22,243 bases of DNA from Candidatus Thalassarchaeaceae archaeon (GTDB lineage: Archaea; Thermoplasmatota; Poseidoniia; Poseidoniales; Thalassarchaeaceae): the NCBI GenBank assembly GCA_030747885.1, contig JASLJW010000063.1, positions 1-22,243 on the forward strand, given 5' to 3'. Below are positions 15,237 through 22,243 of the stretch, piece by piece (position 1 is the first letter of the stretch; every line of letters starts with the position of its first letter). Position numbers and translations under genes: made by a program. The notes beneath the pieces are model-generated. The model was given only the letters and a program-made list of their open reading frames with translations. It was not told the origin of the DNA and made no database searches.

Positions 15237-15242
15237 AAAAAA
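15237..15242 (-). terminator. Possible U-run terminator after the 119-aa gene
   Basis: Six T on the minus strand, 8 bases after the stop codon of the 119-residue gene and before the GC-rich hairpin. It is consistent with archaeal U-tract termination but weak by itself. Confidence 0.3.
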
Positions 15243-15250
15243 CACAATTT

Positions 15251-15610
15251 CTAAGACGAAATTTCCAATGGCAAAAGTGTCTTCCACCGAGGTTCGGCCA
15301 ACTTCTTTGCTTTTGGACCTGTACGAGGAAGTGGTGTCTTATCTGTCAGAGTTCCATGCATTCCATGAACACTAAACTTAATTCTAACTTCGATTAGCCG
15401 GTCACGTTCAGCAATTATTTGCATCTCTTCTTCAAGTTCAAATGTTGAGAAAACATCATCCTGACCTTCATTTTGAATGTGTAATTGACCTTTGTTCATT
15501 CTTGCTCTCGGCGAGAAATCATAGTCTTCAGGATCATCCATCCATACCTCTAAATCGACCACAACTCGATCCCGCAGGGACGCTTTGGTAATCTCAATCG
15601 AGGTCGTCAT
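15251..15610 (-). CDS. Unknown 119-residue protein
   Basis: 119 residues from the ATG at 15610, which is preceded by GGGAGAG at 3 bases; a GTG at 15622 would add four residues. No signal peptide or membrane helix. The sequence alternates short strands (RDRVVVDLEVWM; RLIEVRIKFSVHGMHGTL) with acidic segments (DDPEDYDF, STFELEEEMQI) and ends with a basic stretch (PKAKKLAEPRWKTL). This suggests a small soluble beta-rich protein. No family is recognised. It lies between the PKD lipoprotein gene (53 bases upstream) and the small winged-helix-like gene, all on the minus strand. Confidence 0.65.
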   Translation of the reverse strand: MTTSIEITKASLRDRVVVDLEVWMDDPEDYDFSPRARMNKGQLHIQNEGQDDVFSTFELEEEMQIIAERDRLIEVRIKFSVHGMHGTLTDKTPLPRTGPKAKKLAEPRWKTLLPLEISS

Positions 15611-15663
15611 TGTCTCTCCCACTCGTTTACAGTTCTAAGGGATTCCTTTTCTCAAATGTAGAT

Positions 15664-16833
15664 TCAAAGCATCCCAACTTCAAGAATTACGGGCACTAGT
15701 ACAATGAATTCTACTTCTAATTTCCAATCATTTCCAGGATCTGGATCTAATTCATCGATTAAGTCGGGATCTGCTTGATCTACAGTTAGTTTCCAAATCC
15801 AGTCTCCTTGACCAAACCTAGCACCTGGTTCAGAAAGCAATGTTTCCATCAACGAATCGGGTGAATCAGCTGTATATGTCATTGGTTCAGTTGGATATGG
15901 ATTGAGATTAGTTCCTTCAATTGAGCCTGTTGAATTACTCGTGGGAGATGCCTGTTCCGTCTCCACCTTGGCATTCCAACTTGATTCAGGAATTGTAAGA
16001 AGCATTGTGAAATTATCTTCAGGCCATTGAGCAGGAACAATGTCTCGTGCAAGCGTCAATGTTCCATTGAACTCGTAAATTCTGAAACCATCCGCAGGAA
16101 TATGGGAGATTTCGTAGGTTTCTCCTTGCTCTAGATAGCCCTCCCAGGACACAGTCATACTCTGTTGCTTCCATGTGACATTGAAGGTTCGTTCCAACAC
16201 ACGGACTTCCCATGTTGTGGTGGATGTGGCTCCTTTGTCATCAACGACTGTAAGTGAACCTCGGCGATCTCCGGAAGAATCAGGTAAGAATGTCAATGTG
16301 ATATTGGTTTCATCCACATCATTCTGAAAGTTACCGTCGCCATTTGAATCAATGGACCAATCAACATCCCATTCGTAAACTAAAACCCCTCCCTCTGGAT
16401 CAACAGATGAGGAAGCATCGAGAGTAACCATCGAACCAGTCTTGACTGCAGTAGGGCCTGAAATCGCAGCAGTTGGTAGTGCATTTACATAAATCGAAAC
16501 ACTAACTGAATCTTCGCCCCCTACGTCATTAACTACGGTTAAACGAACGTCAAATCGCCCAGGTTCATTGAACACTTGGCTTACATAGCCATTTGTTGAA
16601 TTTCGCTGCGCTACTCCAAAATCCCACAAGTAAGAAGTAATTAAAGTGGGATCTGGGCTAGTAGAAGAGCGAGCATCAAAATTTACTGCTTCTCCTACAT
16701 GTATGCTGTCTACATCCACCTCGAGACGGGCCGTAGGAGATATGGGTGCCAAAACCCCAGTACATCCTACTAGAGAAACACTGAGAAGAACGAGAATAAT
16801 GAAGCTCGCAGATAGACTACGCCGGCCCTTCAT
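15664..16833 (-). CDS. PKD-domain lipoprotein
   Basis: 389 residues. A signal peptide with hydrophobic core FIILVLLSVS ends in a lipobox LVGC (Cys24), so the mature protein is probably lipid-anchored at the outer face of the membrane. Two PKD-like immunoglobulin folds follow: about 32-113 (AVNFDARSSTSPDP, YLWDFG, GRFDVRLTVVND) and 114-212 (VTLDASSSVDPEGG, YEWDVDW, GSLTVVDDKGATS). The second contains an acidic SNGDGNFQND loop that may bind Ca2+. The C-terminal 170 residues are beta-rich without a known signature. PKD domains usually mediate protein or carbohydrate contacts on surface proteins. The ATG at 16833 lacks a Shine-Dalgarno sequence and is divergent from the exonuclease gene over a 119-base gap. 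Confidence 0.82.
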   Translation of the reverse strand: MKGRRSLSASFIILVLLSVSLVGCTGVLAPISPTARLEVDVDSIHVGEAVNFDARSSTSPDPTLITSYLWDFGVAQRNSTNGYVSQVFNEPGRFDVRLTVVNDVGGEDSVSVSIYVNALPTAAISGPTAVKTGSMVTLDASSSVDPEGGVLVYEWDVDWSIDSNGDGNFQNDVDETNITLTFLPDSSGDRRGSLTVVDDKGATSTTTWEVRVLERTFNVTWKQQSMTVSWEGYLEQGETYEISHIPADGFRIYEFNGTLTLARDIVPAQWPEDNFTMLLTIPESSWNAKVETEQASPTSNSTGSIEGTNLNPYPTEPMTYTADSPDSLMETLLSEPGARFGQGDWIWKLTVDQADPDLIDELDPDPGNDWKLEVEFIVLVPVILEVGML

Positions 16834-16952
16834 ATGTCCAACTGCGAACTGTCAAGGTTTAGCCCTGACGCTTGGATGATTCTCTTTTTCCACAAATAGA
16901 TATCTTTACTTGAACGCGATGAATGAAAAACGGTCGATGTAAATAGTTGAAT

Positions 16953-17762
16953 ATGGCCGAGGACCCGTTTGAAGGACATAGGGTCTTGGCATTCGATTTA
17001 GAAACAACAGGATTGGATACTCGTCGTGATCGAATTGTGCAATATGCCCTCGTAGGAAGTGACGAACAAGGTGGCAGTGTGACTGTAGATGATATTGTAA
17101 ATCCACAATGCAAAATCCCAACAAATGCAAGTTCTGTTCATGGTATCTTTGATGAGGATGTAAAGAGGAAAGGGGTGTTTGGTGAACATGCAGATACAAT
17201 TCATGATTTAATGGATGGTTCAGTGATTGTAGGACACAATATTGAGCGATATGATTGGCCTCTATTAACTGCAGAATTTACTCGACTAGGACGGTTATCT
17301 CCAAAGCCCCATGCCATGATCGATACTCTCAGATTAGCAAAACGTCTTAGGATTCCAGGAAGACATGATCTTGGGACCCTCTGTCGTGGAGCAGATATCT
17401 CATTGAACAACGCTCACGATGCTGCTGCTGATGCTGGAGCTACACTTCTTCTTCTATGGCGATGGATTGCCAAACATCCACAACATTTCCGTCGTTCTGT
17501 TACTGAAATTGAAAATTGGATAACAACAGGAGACTCTCTGAAAAATGAACTAGGCCCTGGATTGGATGATCTCGAACCTGTAGAAGGTACGGGGGGGAGA
17601 TTACGTAGAAATGGAGAACAAATCATCATCTGCTTCGGTAAACACAAATCAAGGGAAATTCGTGTAATTGCTCTAGAAGACCCTGGATACATCCGTTGGC
17701 TTTGCTCGCCTGCAAGTCCTCTAAACACTGATGCGAAAGAATTGATTCGAGAAATTTTGTAA
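16953..17762 (+). CDS. DEDDh 3'-5' exonuclease, ExoX-like
   Basis: 269 residues from the ATG at 16953 (a TTG two codons upstream is possible). The exonuclease core carries all catalytic residues of the DnaQ family: D15 and E17 (FDLETTGL), D101 (HNIERYDWPLL), and H155 with D160 (NNAHDAAADA), giving the DEDDh set. The C-terminal part (about 222-250; ICFGKHKSREI, then DPGYIRWL) matches the small domain at the end of bacterial exodeoxyribonuclease X and related proteins. Such enzymes degrade single-stranded or mismatched 3' ends in DNA repair. The protein has no polymerase domain, so it acts alone or as a separate proofreading or repair factor. Its stop lies only 9 bases from the stop of the convergent Fe-S nuclease gene. 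Confidence 0.92.
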   Translation: MAEDPFEGHRVLAFDLETTGLDTRRDRIVQYALVGSDEQGGSVTVDDIVNPQCKIPTNASSVHGIFDEDVKRKGVFGEHADTIHDLMDGSVIVGHNIERYDWPLLTAEFTRLGRLSPKPHAMIDTLRLAKRLRIPGRHDLGTLCRGADISLNNAHDAAADAGATLLLLWRWIAKHPQHFRRSVTEIENWITTGDSLKNELGPGLDDLEPVEGTGGRLRRNGEQIIICFGKHKSREIRVIALEDPGYIRWLCSPASPLNTDAKELIREIL

Positions 17763-17771
17763 GAATTACTC

Positions 17772-18923
17772 CTAGTTTCGGCGTGATTCTAATAGAGGAT
17801 CCCATGGAAGTACCTCGCTCCAATCCCCCATTGCCCAAGGTCGTGAATTAGAACGAATTGAACCAAGGAAGACTGCTCCCCGATGATCAGATTCCATAAC
17901 TGAACGCATTTGATCCAAAGATTGGCCCTTGCATACAATTCCTACTGTACGCCCTGAAGGAATTATTCCGCCTTCTTCATCCTTTGAAGTGAGTAATTCG
18001 ACCATGCAGGCTCCACTAGATGCATCAAACTGTAAAACGATGGCAACCTCATCTCGAAATAGGCCTCCACTTGGGGGAAGTTCCCCATTTGTTCTAGAAT
18101 GAAACCAGGATGGGCACCAAGCTTTCCATTCACAAAAACGGCAAGCGTCCTCTCCGGGAGTTGCTTCCAATGGTTCTTTTGTGATTGCCATGCCTTCCCA
18201 TGCTCTGAAGGCATCATCGAGAACTGAAGGTCCTTCTGCTTCATACACCTTAGGACCCGCAGAATACCAACCTTGTGCCCTAACACGAGGCGCATCAGGA
18301 TTAATCTCCATCAACATATCTCGGTAGAATCGTAATTGTCTACTTACAGTATCATAGAGGCCCCCTGTTGGCATCTTTCCTGTCTTCAAATCAGCGACAA
18401 TCCATCCCACAGGTTTCTTTTCTTCATCTAATTCCTTTACCAACAAATCAAGTCGACCCATTAATCGACCGCAGGGGGAACGTAGTGTTCCTTCGGCAGC
18501 CAGAACGGTATCTTGGACCATTCTCCATTGTGCGATAGAAACTTCTGACATCAAAACCTTACCAATTTGAGCGTTTGAAATTAAAAGATTTAGAGAACCA
18601 ATAAGTAAATCATAAGCACGAATAATTTCTCCTTCCTTGAAAGCAGGATGGCGAGGAGTTCCAAGGAAGATTTCCTTCTCTTTCTTCCAATGAAGATCTA
18701 GAATTGCTTTCGCAGTTGGAGGGAGCCATCCCACCTCTTCGGAATCTCGAGATGAAAGGTCCAAATTGCACATATCTTCTACACTATCGTGAACTGCCGT
18801 TCCTATTGTAGCAGCCATTCCTGCTTTCCTCGGAAGGCGTTGACGGGAGAGCCAATACTTCCTCGGACATGATTCAAAATTGTTCCATGAAGAGGGTGAA
18901 AGTTGGTGTGCTGGTACAGACAT
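17772..18923 (-). CDS. Fe-S cluster PD-(D/E)XK nuclease, Cas4/RecB-like
   Basis: 383 residues from the ATG at 18923, preceded by GGGGGAGAGG; an ATG at 18947 would add eight residues. The nuclease core has H45 (GTAVHD), E127, D159 (GRLDLL), D178-x-K180 (VADLKTGK) and Q196 (SRQLRFYRDM), the PD-(D/E)XK set of the RecB/Cas4 family. Four cysteines (C19 in NFESCPRKYWL; C261, C264 and C270 in CRFCEWKAWC) are placed as in Cas4 and AddB to hold a [4Fe-4S] cluster. A C-terminal extension (about 288-375) looks beta-rich, possibly OB-like, and is not part of Cas4. No CRISPR array or cas gene is near, so a general DNA-end-processing or repair role is more likely. No helicase domain is attached. Confidence 0.9.
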   Translation of the reverse strand: MSVPAHQLSPSSWNNFESCPRKYWLSRQRLPRKAGMAATIGTAVHDSVEDMCNLDLSSRDSEEVGWLPPTAKAILDLHWKKEKEIFLGTPRHPAFKEGEIIRAYDLLIGSLNLLISNAQIGKVLMSEVSIAQWRMVQDTVLAAEGTLRSPCGRLMGRLDLLVKELDEEKKPVGWIVADLKTGKMPTGGLYDTVSRQLRFYRDMLMEINPDAPRVRAQGWYSAGPKVYEAEGPSVLDDAFRAWEGMAITKEPLEATPGEDACRFCEWKAWCPSWFHSRTNGELPPSGGLFRDEVAIVLQFDASSGACMVELLTSKDEEGGIIPSGRTVGIVCKGQSLDQMRSVMESDHRGAVFLGSIRSNSRPWAMGDWSEVLPWDPLLESRRN

Positions 18924-18925
18924 AT

Positions 18926-18935
18926 CCTCTCCCCC
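18926..18935 (-). promoter_or_regulatory. Shine-Dalgarno-like run before the Fe-S nuclease start
   Basis: GGGGGAGAGG on the minus strand, immediately before the ATG at 18923. It favours that start over the ATG at 18947, which has no such run before it. Confidence 0.5.
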
Positions 18936-18990
18936 TTGGCACGACATGTGGAGGCCTAATGATTAACTCCACCGACGCCCACGCAGGGGT

Positions 18991-19800
18991 ATGAGTACCG
19001 GACCTATTCTCAAAGTGAGTGGCAGCGTTGATGCTGAAGGAGCATTAGTAATCACTTGTTTTCCATCAGTTAGTTATGTGACTTCTATTGTTGCCCACTA
19101 TCTTGTTGAGCAATTGGAACTTACCTTCGTCGGAGGAGTGCGAGCATCTGGACTTCCGGCTGTATGTCTTGTAAAAGATGGGCAACCAATGCCTCCTCTC
19201 CGTTTCTATGCAGGAGAACCCGTTTGCAATGTAGATGGATGCGACAAACTCATTCTCATTGTTTCGGAGATTCCAATTCGAAACGAAATGGCTCTTTCAT
19301 TGAGTGAAGTTCTTCTCGATTGGTCTAAGGAAGCAAAGGTAGCAGGCGGGGTCTTGATTGATTCCTTCTCTCACACAGATGAACATGCTCACGAAATTAT
19401 TGATGATGATGACTCAAATGAGACTCTGCTTGGAATTGGGGCAACACCTGCAACTCGAAAACGTCTAGAAGACATGGAAATTCCACTACTCAAACAAGGA
19501 GTAATTGCAGGAATGACTGGATTGCTTCTAGGTGAATGCCGACGGAGGGGGCTCGATACTTTTGCCATCCTTGCTGAGGCTAATGGCCCACCCGGTGCAG
19601 GTCTTCCTGATGCCAGGGCTGCTGCTCGAATTATCGAAAAGTTAGATTTGCTTTTCCCGAACCTCTCTTTGCCTACTGAACCATTGATTGAAGAAGCGGA
19701 GAGAATTGAAGAACAAATCCGAGAAATGATGGAAGCTCACCTAGGTAAATTAGAGCAAGAAGAGGAATCTTCTCAACCTTCAGGTATGCTCTATGGTTGA
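18991..19800 (+). CDS. PAC2-family protein with C-terminal HbYX motif, paralog 2
   Basis: 269 residues. It shares the PAC2 pattern with the gene at 6477: KQGVIAGMTGLLLGECRRRG, PGAGLPDARAAARIIEKLD, and a helical, acidic C-terminal part (EEAERIEEQIREMMEAHLG). The last residues are GMLYG, so the final three (L-Y-G) fit the hydrophobic-Tyr-X (HbYX) rule used by proteasome activators and Pba1/Pba2-type chaperones to dock into pockets of the 20S alpha ring. It probably binds the archaeal proteasome as an assembly factor or ATP-independent activator (inference from the family). An insert rich in Asp (IIDDDDSNE, about residues 132-140) is not seen in paralog 1. It is divergent from the nuclease gene. 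Confidence 0.88.
   Translation: MSTGPILKVSGSVDAEGALVITCFPSVSYVTSIVAHYLVEQLELTFVGGVRASGLPAVCLVKDGQPMPPLRFYAGEPVCNVDGCDKLILIVSEIPIRNEMALSLSEVLLDWSKEAKVAGGVLIDSFSHTDEHAHEIIDDDDSNETLLGIGATPATRKRLEDMEIPLLKQGVIAGMTGLLLGECRRRGLDTFAILAEANGPPGAGLPDARAAARIIEKLDLLFPNLSLPTEPLIEEAERIEEQIREMMEAHLGKLEQEEESSQPSGMLYG
19773..19799 (+). repeat. Imperfect 27-bp direct repeat, copy 1 (end of the PAC2 gene)
   Basis: Matches 20071-20097 at 22 of 27 positions, with an exact CTCTATGGTTG at the end. This copy encodes the HbYX-containing tail QPSGMLYG. Confidence 0.7.
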
Positions 19801-19840
19801 GAATATTCTTTGACATTCAATATACGAGCAGTGATTGTTG

Positions 19841-20068
19841 ATGTCTAGAAATGTTGGTTCGCCTGATCGAATAACAAGAGCTCTCGCCGGAGGAGGGCTT
19901 GCTATGGCTGAACTAGCAGGGTTTCTAGGTGGAATTGAGCAATACTTCCATTTTTTCGCAATTGCAGTGGCAATATGGTTAGTTGGAACAAGTGCTTCTG
20001 GAAATTGTCCCGCATATTCAATGATGGGGATTTCAACATGTCCACATTTTCCTGATGAAGAAGAATAA
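19841..20068 (+). CDS. Small DUF2892/YgaP-like membrane protein
   Basis: 75 residues from the ATG at 19841 (two TTG codons precede it in frame). The start SRNVGSPDRITRALAGG, two membrane helices (about 14-28 and 34-51), and the ending GTSASGNCPAYSMMGISTCP match the DUF2892 family of small inner-membrane proteins. Some occur fused to rhodanese domains (YgaP), and the role of stand-alone versions is unclear. The two cysteines near the C-terminus (GNCP and STCP) are typical of the family. It lies between two copies of an imperfect 27-bp direct repeat and converges with ligA, with 32 bases between the stop codons. Confidence 0.85.
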   Translation: MSRNVGSPDRITRALAGGGLAMAELAGFLGGIEQYFHFFAIAVAIWLVGTSASGNCPAYSMMGISTCPHFPDEEE

Positions 20069-20070
20069 AG

Positions 20071-20097
20071 TCATCCATCAGACATACTCTATGGTTG
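20071..20097 (+). repeat. Imperfect 27-bp direct repeat, copy 2 (after the DUF2892 gene)
   Basis: Partner of 19773-19799. Read in the matching frame it gives HPSDILYG, then two codons and a stop, resembling the QPSGMLYG tail of the PAC2 protein upstream. It is non-coding as it stands. Confidence 0.7.
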
Positions 20098-20100
20098 TTA

Positions 20101-22158
20101 TTAGAGCCAATCGTCTAACGTCCCAGTTGGTTGATTGAGTTCCTCTGAGGATTCTTCTGATGAAAGGGTGCTTGTACCATTCATCAAAATTTGAAGTTCA
20201 TTCTCGTCCAATATTATGACTCCAAGATTTTGTGCTTTCTCCAATTTTGAGCCTGCTGATTCACCTGCTACAAGATAATCGAGATTTCCTGAAACACTGG
20301 AAACTACCTTTCCCCCCAATGATTTGATGGTAAGGGCGATTTCCTTTCTAGGACGGGAAAGAGATCCAGTGATGCAAAACGATTTCCCATCAAAAATTCC
20401 GCTTGATGATTCTGTTTCATCGACCACTATAATCAATTCTGTTAATTCATTGATTAGAGTTCTGCGCTTTGAAATTCCTTCTCGGAAAATTGCTGCTACT
20501 TTTTCTCCAATTCCATCAATGGTAGTCAACTCTTCATCTTCACCTTCGTCAATCCAGTGAAGGATTTTCTCTAAAGAAATGAAGTGTTGAGAAATTGTTG
20601 TTGCAACTTCAGGGCCAATTCTTTCCATTCCTAATGCATGAAGGAATTTTGCTAAATTCAAAGTCCGAGTCTTTGCAAGTTCATCAAGAACATTGTTTGC
20701 ACTCTTGTCCCCCATTCGATCTAATTTGGATAATTGTGAATGATTGAGGCGATACAGATCTGCGATTGTTACGATTAGGTTCTTTTCCAGTAGCGCCTCG
20801 ATTAATTTCTCACCGATACCATCCATTTCCAAAGTACGACACCAATATGTTAGGGACCTAGCAGTTCTAGCATCACATTCCATTGCTAAACACCTGAGGA
20901 ATGCTCCTTCCATAGTTAGAACCCTGTTACAAGCAGGACAATCTTCAGGAATTGCGATATCATGGAATGATAAATGTCCTGTAAATGATGTGCCGTCTGC
21001 ATGGAATCGATTTTCCATATCGGCAGGAGATGCCTTTCCTAAATTTTCGATAATCTTCGGAATTACATCACCTCTTCGAGTGATTTTGACTTTGTCACCA
21101 ATTTTAATTCCTAATCTTTCAACTTCTCCAACATTGTGTAATGTGACATTTTCAACTGTTACTCCACCCACCATTTGGGGGGCTATTCGAGCAACAGGAG
21201 TTACAGAACCTGTTCTTCCTGTTTGCCAATCAACATCAAGCAGAACTGAATGAGCCTCTTGTGAAGGAAATTTCCATGCCAATGCCCATCGAGGATGGTG
21301 AGCAGTTTCTCCTAACCTTTCACGATGTTTTAATTCATCTAACTTGAAGACAATGCCATCTATTTCAAATTCATATGAAGATCGTTTCATACTCCATTCT
21401 TTCGTAAACTCAATCATTTCATTTTGAGGGGTTTCTGATTCAAAAATTTGCCATGGTGCAGGCTCAATTCCTGCCTCTTGAAGCCAGTGCAACAATTCAC
21501 TGTCAAATCTCACCTGAGAGGAATCATCAGGGAATTTTACATCATATGCACAGAAAACCAAATCTGATGCATTTGCCTTTCCATCTCCATGTTTTTGACG
21601 TAATGCACCTGAGCACAAATTACGAGGATTGGGCGAAACATCGCTATACTTTTCTTCATAAATTGCTAGAGGCATGACCACCTCACCTCGTACATGAATG
21701 GTATGTGGATGATTTAGACGAGTGGGGATGTTGGCCACCAATTTTGCATTCAAGGTAACATCCTCTCCTCTTTCTCCACTCCCTCTCGTAGCTGCTCGGT
21801 GGAGATTTCCGGCTACATACTCGAGTGATAATGCCGAACCGTCCAATTTTGGTTGCGCCAAAAATCGTTTTCCTCCAGATGTAGATTGGGTTACAAAATG
21901 AACTATATCGTCATCTGTAGTTCCTTTATCCAAGGAACGCATAGGAAACATGTGTTCTACTTTCACAGTACCTGGCAATGGCTCAGGACCTACCTTGTGA
22001 AGAACTTCATTATCTGGATCTAATTGCCTTAATTCATCCCATAATGCATCGAAATCTGCATCTGAAATTTCAGGGGCTGAATGATTGTAATACAATTCAG
22101 AATGACGAGTAATCTCGGCCGCGAGGAACTCGATTCGCTCATCCACTCGCTCACCCAT
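20101..22158 (-). CDS. ligA: NAD+-dependent DNA ligase LigA with an archaeal PIP-box-like tail
   Basis: 685 residues from the ATG at 22158; a TTG at 22179 is also in frame. Domains in order: domain Ia (about 1-70; ELYYNHSAPEISDADFDALW) that binds NMN; the nucleotidyltransferase domain with catalytic Lys104 in KLDG and the HHPRWALAWKFP segment (287-298); an OB fold (about 305-395); a zinc finger with C407, C410, C423 and C428; helix-hairpin-helix repeats (about 440-575); and a BRCT domain (586-655). It seals nicks using NAD+. The last residues, TGTLDDWL, follow a Ser/Glu-rich linker after BRCT and resemble the archaeal PCNA-binding motif xxxLxxWL. Bacterial LigA proteins normally end just after BRCT. 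LigA in archaea is usually acquired from bacteria. Confidence 0.97.
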   Translation of the reverse strand: MGERVDERIEFLAAEITRHSELYYNHSAPEISDADFDALWDELRQLDPDNEVLHKVGPEPLPGTVKVEHMFPMRSLDKGTTDDDIVHFVTQSTSGGKRFLAQPKLDGSALSLEYVAGNLHRAATRGSGERGEDVTLNAKLVANIPTRLNHPHTIHVRGEVVMPLAIYEEKYSDVSPNPRNLCSGALRQKHGDGKANASDLVFCAYDVKFPDDSSQVRFDSELLHWLQEAGIEPAPWQIFESETPQNEMIEFTKEWSMKRSSYEFEIDGIVFKLDELKHRERLGETAHHPRWALAWKFPSQEAHSVLLDVDWQTGRTGSVTPVARIAPQMVGGVTVENVTLHNVGEVERLGIKIGDKVKITRRGDVIPKIIENLGKASPADMENRFHADGTSFTGHLSFHDIAIPEDCPACNRVLTMEGAFLRCLAMECDARTARSLTYWCRTLEMDGIGEKLIEALLEKNLIVTIADLYRLNHSQLSKLDRMGDKSANNVLDELAKTRTLNLAKFLHALGMERIGPEVATTISQHFISLEKILHWIDEGEDEELTTIDGIGEKVAAIFREGISKRRTLINELTELIIVVDETESSSGIFDGKSFCITGSLSRPRKEIALTIKSLGGKVVSSVSGNLDYLVAGESAGSKLEKAQNLGVIILDENELQILMNGTSTLSSEESSEELNQPTGTLDDWL

Positions 22159-22165
22159 TATTCCA

Positions 22166-22173
22166 CTCTCCTC
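22166..22173 (-). promoter_or_regulatory. Shine-Dalgarno sequence of ligA
   Basis: GAGGAGAG on the minus strand, 7 bases before the ATG at 22158. It favours this start over the TTG at 22179. Confidence 0.55.
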
Positions 22174-22243
22174 GACCAATCATCAATGGTTGCCTAAATC
22201 ATGCCCAATTCAATTGAAAATCGTGATTAAAATCATTTTTTGG

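Noticed and set aside
17772..18923. Cas4-like nuclease as a sign of a CRISPR-Cas locus
   Set aside because: No cas1, cas2, effector or repeat array is in the window, and the extra C-terminal domain is not typical of Cas4.
20744..21253. 169-codon open frame opposite ligA
   Set aside because: It lies wholly antisense within well-supported ligA domains, has no recognisable motif and is Ser/Ile-rich as expected of a shadow frame.

Overview
The window looks like a piece of an archaeal genome, most likely a marine planktonic Thermoplasmatota lineage (Marine Group II/III, Ca. Poseidoniales-like). This is inferred from gene content; no search was run. Supporting points are two PAC2-family proteasome-assembly-type proteins, a tRNA-Arg without an encoded CCA, a giant secreted protein with FG-GAP and fibronectin-like segments and a tryptophan-rich cytoplasmic tail, a PKD-domain lipoprotein, a bacterial-type NAD+-dependent DNA ligase ending in an archaeal-looking PCNA-binding motif, and dense packing with gaps all under about 150 bases. 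Base composition is moderately AT-rich. Starts are a mix of Shine-Dalgarno-led ATG, GTG or TTG codons and apparently leaderless ones.

Layout. (1) 1-1287, plus strand: the 3' part of a Rieske non-heme iron oxygenase cut by the window edge, then a small SnoaL/NTF2-like protein. (2) 1291-11595, minus strand, six closely spaced genes read from right to left: giant surface protein, PAC2 protein, multidomain cytosolic lectin-like protein (two beta-sandwich repeats, fascin-like, C-type lectin), ABC-F ATPase, CREST/ceramidase-like membrane hydrolase, SLOG-family protein. (3) 11716-12664, plus strand: a winged-helix-like protein and a pentapeptide-repeat protein. (4) 12656-16833, minus strand, read from right to left: PKD lipoprotein, unknown 119-aa protein, small winged-helix-like protein, tRNA-Arg(GCG), an orphan beta-class DNA methyltransferase, a hotdog thioesterase and a four-helix membrane protein. 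(5) 16953-18923: two convergent nucleases, an ExoX-like DEDDh exonuclease and a Cas4/RecB-like Fe-S PD-(D/E)XK nuclease. (6) 18991-22158: a second PAC2 protein ending in an HbYX motif, a small DUF2892 membrane protein flanked by an imperfect 27-bp direct repeat, and ligA.

Themes. DNA repair and replication cluster at the right end (exonuclease, Fe-S nuclease, ligase). Protein quality control is represented by two PAC2 paralogs, only one of which carries the proteasome-docking tail. The centre is devoted to the cell surface and glycan or lipid interactions. The points most worth a second look are the PIP-box-like tail on LigA, the cytosolic C-type lectin/fascin protein, the CREST hydrolase, and two places where short direct repeats suggest past integration (tRNA-Arg/methyltransferase and PAC2/DUF2892). 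No CRISPR array, insertion sequence, integrase or rRNA was seen, and no gene-free stretch exceeds 300 bases.
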